Positions 1-6,056 of a DNA stretch of 6,245 nucleotides are shown piece by piece. The stretch is taken from contig CALRHQ010000054.1 of NCBI GenBank assembly GCA_943359415.1, positions 1-6,245 on the forward strand. The letters are read 5' to 3'. The notes under the pieces are model-generated. The model searched no databases. It saw nothing but the letters and a program-made list of their open reading frames with translations, and was not told where the DNA came from. Within the stretch, counting starts at the first letter, position 1; each line of letters begins with the position of its first letter. The position numbers were made by a program, and so were the translations under genes. The stretch is from Candidatus Peribacteria bacterium. GTDB lineage: Bacteria > Patescibacteriota > Gracilibacteria > UBA1369 > LOWO2-01-FULL-3.

Positions 1-1545
1 TTCGACACCATTTCCACATTTATCACAATTTCTATTCCAAAGCTTTTTTGGATTGCGCATCGCGAGACGAATTGCATATCTTTCTTCTGAATGTAATCTA
101 GGAATTGGCAAACCATATCTCTTGTAAAATGCAAATTCTTTCGGCGTAATTTTGAAACGTTTTTTTGATTTCACGCACACAATAGGCTTGTTCAAAATAT
201 CTTCAGTGATGTCTTTTATGTCATCAAGAAGCTCTTCGGCAGCCACAGCAGTTTCTCCTTGATAAGGTCTTTCAGAAATTTCAGTCCACTTAAATCCTTG
301 AGAAATTGCTTCTTCTTTGGTCAAAGGATAATACAAATTTGCCGTTGATTCATTGTATCCGAAACAAGAAACATATGCAGGGAAAAACTCACCCCATTCA
401 CCGGTTTTTTGCATATGCTCAATGATTTTAGCTGTCAAAACTTCATATTCCGCTCTCGAATATTGCTTATTAAATATACAATACTGTTTATTTTTTAGAC
501 CAATACATCCAAAACAATTACGACAAGAAAAAAGAGTATCACTATAAGAAATATCAGAACTATTCAAGACAGAAAATGAATGAGAGACATTGTGACATTT
601 TGCAATAGTCATCGAATCAAAAAGAAGTTCACTACCATGCCCGGCATAATCCGTGCATTTCGCATCCTTAAGGCCTACAACCATTATAGCATTTGACACA
701 TCTTCAGCATCAAAGGCATCAAAAACCATTTCACAATTCTTGGAATTTTTCACATAATCACCGGTACAATTTTCAGAAGAAACATTGTGAGTCGCTTTAA
801 CAATTCTTTCATCACGTAATTTCGAAAAAGTTTTCCAATTTTCCTCTCTTTGCCTATACGAACCATTTATCAAAGTTTTTTTCTTCTCAAAATATTCCTC
901 TTTCGAATATTGTTTGTTCAAAATACAGTAAGATTTTCTAACCAAACTAGTACACAAAACACATTCATTACATCCAGTACAATCACTTATATAAGCGCAA
1001 TCCTGACAATTCTCACAGTCAAAAGCATATTGGCAGGCGTAACAATTTCCACAGTCATTTAAAAAATAACATTCTTTATTTTTCTCACTGTAATCAATGT
1101 CCAAAGAATTTTCATTATAGAAACAAAGTGTTCCATATTCAGTGTCCTGATTAAAATCTCCACCAAAAACCAAATAACAATTTTTATTCCAACCGGTTAT
1201 ATTGCAATAATCGCTATTTTCATTTTGCAAACTTAACAGATTAAACTTTGGAACCGCAATCATAAGTTCATTAAACTGTTCAAAAAAAGATTTAGAAAAA
1301 TCAAAATCCTTTCCATAATCAAGGCCGTCCCACCCGTCACCATGCCAATAGTTACTTTTATAAACCTTGTAAGGACTACTTTGCGGAAACATCGAAACCA
1401 TATTTTCCCCTGTCGCATCGCACTTCCTGCTATACAAAGTTCTCTCATTTCTCATACAGAAATGAGCTTTTTTATTACAATCAAAACATACAGGACTATC
1501 CTCAATTTCGAATTCAACTCCACATTTTTTACAATGTTTTGGCAT
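1..1545 (-). CDS. Cys-rich zinc-ribbon protein with duplicated Cys-ladder domain, function unknown (partial, C-terminus off the left edge)
   Basis: An open frame of 515 codons runs from ATG at 1545-1543 to the window edge without a stop. I recall this architecture as an uncharacterised family common in CPR genomes; no function is known to me. Seen directly: 33 cysteines. An N-terminal ribbon has C5-x2-C8 and C20-x2-C23, followed by RNERTLYSRKCDATG (residues 32-46). A conserved-looking block at 59-95 (YKVY, DYGKDFDF, FFEQFNEL) leads into two homologous units at about 111-220 and 259-369. Each unit ends in C-x2-C-x2-C, a further Cys and an NKQYS motif. A ribbon-like module at 457-510 has C457 and C507-x2-C510. 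There is no signal peptide or membrane segment, so the protein is probably cytoplasmic and metal-binding (inference). It starts 16 nt after the stop of the EEP gene and is probably cotranscribed with it. No Shine-Dalgarno sequence is seen. The reading frame is certain; the function is not. Confidence 0.88.
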   Translation of the reverse strand, partial: MPKHCKKCGVEFEIEDSPVCFDCNKKAHFCMRNERTLYSRKCDATGENMVSMFPQSSPYKVYKSNYWHGDGWDGLDYGKDFDFSKSFFEQFNELMIAVPKFNLLSLQNENSDYCNITGWNKNCYLVFGGDFNQDTEYGTLCFYNENSLDIDYSEKNKECYFLNDCGNCYACQYAFDCENCQDCAYISDCTGCNECVLCTSLVRKSYCILNKQYSKEEYFEKKKTLINGSYRQREENWKTFSKLRDERIVKATHNVSSENCTGDYVKNSKNCEMVFDAFDAEDVSNAIMVVGLKDAKCTDYAGHGSELLFDSMTIAKCHNVSHSFSVLNSSDISYSDTLFSCRNCFGCIGLKNKQYCIFNKQYSRAEYEVLTAKIIEHMQKTGEWGEFFPAYVSCFGYNESTANLYYPLTKEEAISQGFKWTEISERPYQGETAVAAEELLDDIKDITEDILNKPIVCVKSKKRFKITPKEFAFYKRYGLPIPRLHSEERYAIRLAMRNPKKLWNRNCDKCGNGVE

Positions 1546-1561
1546 AATTAAAACAATTTTA

Positions 1562-2317
1562 TCACATTATTTCCAACATAACAGGCAAATGATCGGAAAA
1601 TTGACCATGCAAAATTTTGAGATTTTTCACTTTCACCCATTTTGAAACCAAAAACAGATCTATCACTTGTTTCGGCTGATATGCAGGAAAAGTTTTATCA
1701 GAAGCTGTATTTACAACATTCAAATTGCATGATTTTACAAATTTTTGAAAATGTTCATGCCCCCAAAACAGATTGAAATCTCCACACAAAATCACATCTC
1801 TACCTTCAGATTCCCTATCAAGAATTATTTTAGAAATCGCATCATATTGAGATAATCTTGCCCAATTCCAAAGAGAAAAATGAGCAAAAAATAACGAGAT
1901 TTTATCATTCAAAAAAATTTCATACACTAATCCCTTTGCAGATTTCCTCAAAAAATATTTTTTCAATCCAAACTTTTTCTTCGCCAAAACGCCACTACAA
2001 TTTGAGCTATAAAAAGGCAAATATCTAAGAATACTGTTGACAGAATATTTTACTTCCGTATCAGAAAAAGAATATTTCACCAGCGAAGACAACTCCTTCA
2101 TTTGGTTCACAAGAGCCCTATTTAAAGCCCCTTTATTAATCTCGAGAAAACAACAAATATCAGGATTTTCTCTTTTAATAATATTTCCAACTTTTTTCAA
2201 AATTCGCATTTGTATAAATTTCGGACAAAACAAATATTTAATCCCATGAAAAACATATTGGAACAAACTCCCATCCACTCCTGTACAATATTCCAAATTT
2301 GAAAGTAAAATTTTCAA
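1562..2317 (-). CDS. Endonuclease/exonuclease/phosphatase (EEP) family protein
   Basis: A 251-residue metal-dependent phosphoesterase of the DNase I/exonuclease III fold. The family cleaves phosphodiester or phosphate ester bonds in nucleic acids, lipids or nucleotides; the substrate here is unknown. Family motifs appear in order: N7 in the first strand, E59 (CFLEIN, metal ligand), H146 (AHFSLW), D180 and N182 (GDFN), D220 (VIDLFLVS) and S241-D242-H243-P245. The usual IDH at the fifth motif is IDL here, but the Asp is kept. Residues 10-40 (GVDGSLFQY, YLFCP) lie between the first strand and the first helix, an insertion I recall from CPR members. No signal peptide or membrane segment is evident, so the protein is probably cytoplasmic. 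The start is TTG at 2317: it gives the family-typical MKILLSN, and a stop (TAA at 2329-2327) lies four codons upstream with no ATG between. The gene ends in tandem stops TGA-TAA. It follows the hppA terminator, so it needs its own promoter or read-through; I found no convincing promoter. Confidence 0.9.
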   Translation of the reverse strand: MKILLSNLEYCTGVDGSLFQYVFHGIKYLFCPKFIQMRILKKVGNIIKRENPDICCFLEINKGALNRALVNQMKELSSLVKYSFSDTEVKYSVNSILRYLPFYSSNCSGVLAKKKFGLKKYFLRKSAKGLVYEIFLNDKISLFFAHFSLWNWARLSQYDAISKIILDRESEGRDVILCGDFNLFWGHEHFQKFVKSCNLNVVNTASDKTFPAYQPKQVIDLFLVSKWVKVKNLKILHGQFSDHLPVMLEIM

Positions 2318-2450
2318 AATATTTTTTTACGTAACCTTGAAAATATATTACATCAAACAAAAATAATAAAAAACGCCAGATTCTTTTATAAACAAACCAA
2401 AAAGAAGTCGACCTTACATCGACTCCTTTTTTAATTCTAAACTAAACTTC
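2318..2450. other. Intergenic region between hppA and the EEP gene
   Basis: These 133 very AT-rich bases hold the hppA terminator (2399-2432) and, below it, the upstream region of the EEP gene. Weak minus-strand -10-like hexamers occur (TATTAT near 2369, TATATT near 2345), but neither has an acceptable -35 at 16-18 nt. The EEP promoter is therefore not assigned. No small ORF, RNA gene or repeat is supported here. Confidence 0.6.
2399..2432 (-). terminator. Rho-independent terminator of hppA
   Basis: A hairpin has a perfect inner stem AGTCGA (2406-2411) / TCGACT (2419-2424) and a 7-nt loop. After one A·C mismatch the stem continues with G2404-C2426 and five A-T pairs out to 2399/2431. On the minus strand the stem runs into TTTTT. 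On the plus strand it also ends in a T run, so it could work in both directions. It lies 19-52 nt past the hppA stop, which fits its role as the end of the hppA transcript. Confidence 0.8.
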
Positions 2451-4553
2451 TTATTTTTGTACCAACAAAAAAAGTGGTGCAAGTACAAGTGTCAAAGTAG
2501 ACAAAAGTTTGATCAAAACATGTAGGGAAGGACCTGCTGTATCCTTGAACGGATCACCAACAGTATCTCCAACAACCGCAGCTTTATGAGCAAATGAACC
2601 TTTTCCACCATGTGCTCCCATTTCAATATATTTTTTAGCATTATCCCAAGCACCTCCTCCATTATTAAGAGTAAGCGCCAAAACAACACCGGCAATAGTT
2701 CCAACCATAAGAGTCGCTCCAACAGCCTCAACTCCAAGAGCAAATCCAACAATTGTAGGAACAAGTACAGCTACAAGTCCTGGAAGTACCATTTCTTTAA
2801 GCGCACCTTTTGTACAAATATCTACACATCTAGCATAATCGGGTTTTTCAGTTCCTGCCATAATTCCTGGTTTCTCTTTAAACTGAGCACGAACATCATT
2901 GATGATGTAACCTGCAGCACGAGAAACAGCACGAATTGCAAATGAAGAGAAAACGAAGATAAGCATAGCTCCTATAAGTCCTCCAACGAAAACAATTGGT
3001 TTAGCAAGATCGATGCTTGTAAGTTTTGCAGCCTCTAGGAAAGCAGAGAAAAGCAAGAATGCCGCAAGAGCCGCAGATCCAACAGCATAACCCTTTGTAA
3101 GAGCTTTTGTTGTGTTTCCAACAGCATCAAGACGATCTGTTCTCTTTCTGATTTCTTCAGGAGCTTTTGACATTTCAACGATTCCACCAGCATTGTCTGT
3201 GATAGGTCCAAAGTTATCCATTGCAAGGATATAAGCCGCAGTCGCAAGCATTCCCATCGTCGCAACAGCAGTTCCATAAAGTCCACCGTGAATTATTCCA
3301 GTAGCATTCCCAAGATAATAAGATCCCATCAAAGCAGCAGAGATAACAAGTACAGGAAGACCTGTGCTTTCAAGTCCAACAGCGAAACCGCTGATGATAT
3401 TTGTAGCACCTCCTGTCTCAGAAGCTTCTGCAATTTCTCTCACAGGACGATATTTATATTCTGTGTAATATTGAGTAATATAAACAAACGCAACGCTGGC
3501 AATAATACCAACAAGTCCAGCTCCGAAGAACCATAACCATGCATTTGCTGATGAAGGATTAGCTGCTAGATATTCCGCTGACGGAGTCAAAAGCAAATAG
3601 CTTGAGATCGCAAATCCAACAATTGATAATACTGTTGTGACACAATAACCTTTGTTCAAGCCTCTCATTGGATCTTGAGATTCTTTTATGGAAACAACCA
3701 TAACTCCAACGATAGAAGCAACTAGTCCAAATGCACGAGCCACAAGAGGGAAAATAATTCCTTTAAATCCAAAAACAGGGAAAAGCGCGATTCCAAGAAT
3801 CATCGCTCCAATGTTTTCAGCAGCAGTAGATTCGAAAAGATCCGCTCCACGACCTGCACAATCTCCAACGTTATCACCAACTAGATCGGCAATAACTGCA
3901 GGATTTCTAGGATCATCTTCAGGAATTCCAGCTTCTACTTTTCCAACTAAATCAGCTCCAACATCGGCAGCTTTTGTATAGATTCCACCTCCAAGTTGTG
4001 CGAATAGGGCAACAAAAGAAGCTCCGAATCCGAAACCAACCAATAGAAGAGGAACTTCTGTAGGATTTGCAACTCCGCCGTAAGCTACGAAAAGTCCACC
4101 AACTCCAAGAAGAGAAAGTGCAACCACTAGAATACCAGAGAAGGCTCCACCACGAATCGCCATCTTAAGAGCTTTGTTTACGCTGTGTTGCGCAGCAGCT
4201 GCAGTTCTAAGATTTGCTTTCACACTCATATACATTCCCAAAAATCCTGAAAGAGCAGAACAAGCCGCTCCAAGTACAAAAGCCAAAGCAGTGTGCCAAC
4301 CATAATTAAAATCACCACTTAAAGCATATGCGCCAAGAATAACAAAAACCATAACAAGTGATAGAATACCAATTGTTACGTATTGTCTTTTCAGAAACGC
4401 CATCGCTCCCTCTCGAATAGCCTCAGCAATTTCCTGCATTTTTGCAGTACCAGTATCTTGTTTGACAACATGGCGTGCAAGTAAAATCGCCACCACAAGG
4501 GAAACAAGACTAATGCCGAATATCGAAGCAAAAAGATATGTAGACATAGACAT
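2451..4553 (-). CDS. hppA: Membrane-bound pyrophosphatase, K+-independent H+-pumping type
   Basis: This integral membrane enzyme hydrolyses pyrophosphate and pumps protons, building an ion gradient from waste PPi. It is 700 residues from ATG at 4553, normal for the family, and Ala/Gly-rich with about 16 hydrophobic segments. Family signatures, numbered from this start: GIYTKAADVGADLVGK and PEDDPRNP (about 190-218); the Mg-PPi loop with D223, D227 and D231 (VGDNVGDCAG); DNFGPITDNAGG (446-457); and VGDTVGDPFKD with D663, D667 and D671. At GNTTKALTKG, K483 and T486 occupy the two positions that separate K+-independent (Lys/Thr) from K+-dependent (Ala/Gly) enzymes. This supports a K+-independent H+ pump. 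The frame is open upstream to a TTG at 4610, but that TTG forms the -35 of a promoter and would add an Ile/Phe-rich stretch absent from the family. ATG at 4547 is an alternative start. The transcript ends at the hairpin at 2399-2432. No active-site residue is missing. Confidence 0.96.
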   Translation of the reverse strand: MSMSTYLFASIFGISLVSLVVAILLARHVVKQDTGTAKMQEIAEAIREGAMAFLKRQYVTIGILSLVMVFVILGAYALSGDFNYGWHTALAFVLGAACSALSGFLGMYMSVKANLRTAAAAQHSVNKALKMAIRGGAFSGILVVALSLLGVGGLFVAYGGVANPTEVPLLLVGFGFGASFVALFAQLGGGIYTKAADVGADLVGKVEAGIPEDDPRNPAVIADLVGDNVGDCAGRGADLFESTAAENIGAMILGIALFPVFGFKGIIFPLVARAFGLVASIVGVMVVSIKESQDPMRGLNKGYCVTTVLSIVGFAISSYLLLTPSAEYLAANPSSANAWLWFFGAGLVGIIASVAFVYITQYYTEYKYRPVREIAEASETGGATNIISGFAVGLESTGLPVLVISAALMGSYYLGNATGIIHGGLYGTAVATMGMLATAAYILAMDNFGPITDNAGGIVEMSKAPEEIRKRTDRLDAVGNTTKALTKGYAVGSAALAAFLLFSAFLEAAKLTSIDLAKPIVFVGGLIGAMLIFVFSSFAIRAVSRAAGYIINDVRAQFKEKPGIMAGTEKPDYARCVDICTKGALKEMVLPGLVAVLVPTIVGFALGVEAVGATLMVGTIAGVVLALTLNNGGGAWDNAKKYIEMGAHGGKGSFAHKAAVVGDTVGDPFKDTAGPSLHVLIKLLSTLTLVLAPLFLLVQK

Positions 4554-4581
4554 CTTAAATAAATTAAAAAATATAAAAAGA

Positions 4582-4610
4582 TATATAAAGTTCGCGACGA
4601 ATCTTATCAA
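4582..4610 (-). promoter_or_regulatory. sigma-70-type promoter of hppA
   Basis: On the minus strand TTGATA (4610-4605, 5 of 6 to TTGACA) is followed by exactly 17 nt and TATATA (4587-4582, 4 of 6 to TATAAT). Transcription would start near 4575, giving a leader of about 22 nt before the ATG at 4553. The element lies in the gap between hppA and the small membrane protein gene, so hppA can be expressed on its own. Confidence 0.65.
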
Positions 4611-4650
4611 TTTACAGTCATGAGTTCAAGTTAATTTTGAGACATCGACT

Positions 4651-5154
4651 CTACTTAACAACATTTATAACAAACTTAGTCGACGCACCACCCCATTCAA
4701 CTGATATTTCATTTTCTCCCGGAGCAACACTCAGCCATGGCGAACCGAAAGAATCTTTTAAAGAATCATCAACCAATCTAAAAGTGACAAGATTATTTTT
4801 AACTTCCATAGGCTTTATATAGACCGATTCAGCTTCAAGACAACCAATTCCATCATCAGAGTTTATAGAACCAGATTTTTTTACAGGTTTATTCGTCACA
4901 ATATATAGAGGCACATCCTTACATGTCATCGAAGAAAAAGGAACAGGACTAAAATTTGAAAGTTTAGCTTCAATATTAATAATATCTCCAATTTTATAAG
5001 ATTCACTCACTGGATCAACCGTTACGGCCATAGATAAACCAATCTTAAACTTCCACACAAAAAATAAAGAAACAGAAATAATCAACAAAATCAAAAAAAC
5101 TTTCAGTAATAAACGAGATTTAGGAACTTCAGAAATTTGATTAATTTCAGACAT
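4651..5154 (-). CDS. Small membrane-anchored protein with Ig-like extracytoplasmic domain, function unknown
   Basis: 167 residues; I do not recognise the gene. A short polar N-terminus with K12, R14 and K18 precedes one strong hydrophobic segment at about 15-34, and the remaining 130 or so residues are soluble. The positive charge before the segment suggests the N-terminus is inside and the C-terminal domain outside. That domain is beta-rich, with VDPVSESYKIGDIINIEAKL near its start and a closing strand ending in TKFVINVVK. This resembles Ig-like or BsuPI-type domains found in secreted bacterial proteins (inference from pattern only). C78 and C105 are the only cysteines and could form a disulfide outside the membrane. 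The start is firm: an in-frame TAA lies three codons upstream of the ATG at 5154. It ends with TAG, 97 nt before hppA. It follows rsmE by 63 nt, with no terminator visible between them. Confidence 0.82.
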   Translation of the reverse strand: MSEINQISEVPKSRLLLKVFLILLIISVSLFFVWKFKIGLSMAVTVDPVSESYKIGDIINIEAKLSNFSPVPFSSMTCKDVPLYIVTNKPVKKSGSINSDDGIGCLEAESVYIKPMEVKNNLVTFRLVDDSLKDSFGSPWLSVAPGENEISVEWGGASTKFVINVVK

Positions 5155-5162
5155 ATAAATTT

Positions 5163-5168
5163 ATTATA
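5163..5168 (-). promoter_or_regulatory. Perfect -10 hexamer just upstream of the small membrane protein gene
   Basis: TATAAT on the minus strand ends only 8 nt before the ATG at 5154. If used, transcription would start 1-3 nt before the ATG or on it, producing a leaderless or nearly leaderless mRNA. The -35 is weak: the best fit is TTAAGA (5193-5188) with a 19-nt spacer. In such AT-rich DNA a chance TATAAT is quite possible. Confidence 0.35.
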
Positions 5169-5217
5169 TATTGGCAAGAATACAGCATCTTAAACCTAAC
5201 ATAATCACATAAAAACA

Positions 5218-5925
5218 TCAAACAAACATAACCATTGAAATCGCAGAAATCGCAGCAGTTTCCATCCTCAACACATTCTCTCCAAGTAAAAAGATTTTCG
5301 CACCTTTGGATTTTGCATCAGAGATTTCTTCATCTGTAAGACCTCCTTCAGGACCAATAACAACACTTACGTTTTCTTTAGACGAACGTCCATTCAAATA
5401 TTCCCCCAACCTCACATCATGCTGTCTCGCATCACCAACTAAAACTTCACCTTTCGGAAAATTTTCCAAAAAATCTTTATAAGAAATTACCTCATGCAGC
5501 ACAGGCAAAATACATCTCTCACTTTGCTCCGCAGCCTCACTTATAATAGCCAAAAACCTCGGTACATTGCGAAGCTCCTTCACCTGACATCTATTCGTAA
5601 TTATAGGAAAAATATCCGTAACACCAATCTCCGTCGCCTTTTGGACTATCAATTCTAGTGTTGCAGGTTTTTTCGACAAAGCGATATAAAGATTCACTTT
5701 TCGGCCATTTGCAGCGCATTGGGTCACTTCCGACAAAACGATAACAGCCTCCTTTTTTGCAACAACGTCAAAAACTCCACTTGCTTTAGCCCCTTTCCCA
5801 TCCAAAAATACACACTTATCTCCAGCCTCAAACCTCATCACCGTTTTCATCTGATGAACAAGGTCCGGATCTGTAACCACAATCTTTCCCACCTTCAGTT
5901 CCTGATTTATAAAAAAATGTTGCAT
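5218..5925 (-). CDS. rsmE: 16S rRNA (uracil-1498-N3)-methyltransferase RsmE
   Basis: A SPOUT-class enzyme that methylates N3 of U1498 in helix 44 of 16S rRNA using S-adenosylmethionine, acting as a knotted dimer on the 30S subunit. It is 235 residues from ATG at 5925, the usual family length. The N-terminal PUA-like domain opens with MQHFFI and contains HQMKTVMRFEAGDKCVFLDG. The catalytic domain shows LIVQKATEIGV, a TNRCQVK segment, SEAAEQSERC, VIGPEGGLTDEEI (GPEGG at 191-195) and the knot motif VLRMETAA (the common LRTETA with Met for Thr). I chose the start at 5925 because family members begin with M-x-HFF or similar. ATG at 5943 would add MLYYAA, which I consider less likely but cannot exclude. 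The stop is TGA. The next minus-strand gene begins 63 nt further on. Confidence 0.95.
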   Translation of the reverse strand: MQHFFINQELKVGKIVVTDPDLVHQMKTVMRFEAGDKCVFLDGKGAKASGVFDVVAKKEAVIVLSEVTQCAANGRKVNLYIALSKKPATLELIVQKATEIGVTDIFPIITNRCQVKELRNVPRFLAIISEAAEQSERCILPVLHEVISYKDFLENFPKGEVLVGDARQHDVRLGEYLNGRSSKENVSVVIGPEGGLTDEEISDAKSKGAKIFLLGENVLRMETAAISAISMVMFV

Positions 5926-5978
5926 GGCAGCATAATACAACATTTTAGGAAAAATTTAAGTAAATTTAATGTCGGAGT

Positions 5979-6007
5979 GTTATAAAGAAACAAACTTAGA
6001 TTGAAAA
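5979..6007 (-). promoter_or_regulatory. Candidate rsmE promoter
   Basis: On the minus strand TTTTCA (6007-6002, 4 of 6 to TTGACA), a 17-nt spacer and TATAAC (5984-5979, 5 of 6 to TATAAT). The start of transcription would be near 5972, about 47 nt before the ATG at 5925. Its -35 overlaps the -35 of the divergent antitoxin promoter. The match is moderate, so this is a candidate only. Confidence 0.4.
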
Positions 6008-6029
6008 ATACATGGATGTACGTTATCAT
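6001..6029 (+). promoter_or_regulatory. Antitoxin gene promoter
   Basis: TTGAAA (6001-6006, 5 of 6 to TTGACA), exactly 17 nt, then TATCAT (6024-6029, 5 of 6 to TATAAT). The start of transcription would be near 6036, giving a leader of about 20 nt. The palindromes of the putative operator fill the spacer and overlap the -10, which suits repression by the gene product. Confidence 0.6.
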
Positions 6030-6035
6030 GTACAT
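6009..6035 (+). promoter_or_regulatory. Putative YefM-type operator (TGTACA palindromes)
   Basis: Several nested palindromes are seen. TACAT-GG-ATGTA at 6009-6020 is a perfect inverted repeat, and ATGTACAT at 6028-6035 is a perfect 8-bp palindrome. TGTACG (6018-6023) and TGTACA (6029-6034) are 11 bp apart, about one helical turn. The E. coli yefM-yoeB operator is known to consist of adjacent palindromes with TGTACA cores at similar spacing. Placement over the promoter of a Phd/YefM gene suggests autorepression by antitoxin or toxin-antitoxin complex (inference). Confidence 0.6.
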
Positions 6036-6056
6036 ATAAAATTTAAGTAAAACAAT

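Noticed and set aside
353..1062. Short plus-strand open frames (353-547, 850-1062) opposite the Cys-rich gene
   Set aside because: Low-complexity translations antisense to a long coherent coding frame; no start signals or family features.
925..1206. Reading the Cys ladder as a bacterial 2[4Fe-4S] ferredoxin domain
   Set aside because: The ferredoxin pattern C-x2-C-x2-C-x3-C-P is absent; spacing is C-x2-C-x2-C-x5 and no Pro follows the cysteines.
1260..1448. Minus-strand 62-codon frame within the Cys-rich gene
   Set aside because: It is out of frame with the 515-codon frame, whose translation carries the CxxC motifs; a shadow.
1556..1561. TAAAAT on the minus strand as a -10 for the Cys-rich gene
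   Set aside because: No usable -35 at 16-18 nt and it overlaps the upstream gene's stop; cotranscription is simpler.
2513..3981. Several 80-110 codon frames on both strands inside hppA
   Set aside because: Low-complexity shadows of a highly biased Ala/Gly-rich gene.
4621..4650. Possible hairpin between the small membrane protein gene and hppA
   Set aside because: Only 4-bp stems (TCAA/TTGA) with no T run; not a credible terminator.
2416..4651. Identical 10-mer ACATCGACTC at 2416-2425 and 4642-4651, flanking hppA
   Set aside because: Matches of this length are expected by chance in a window this size; one copy is part of the terminator, and the other forms no hairpin.
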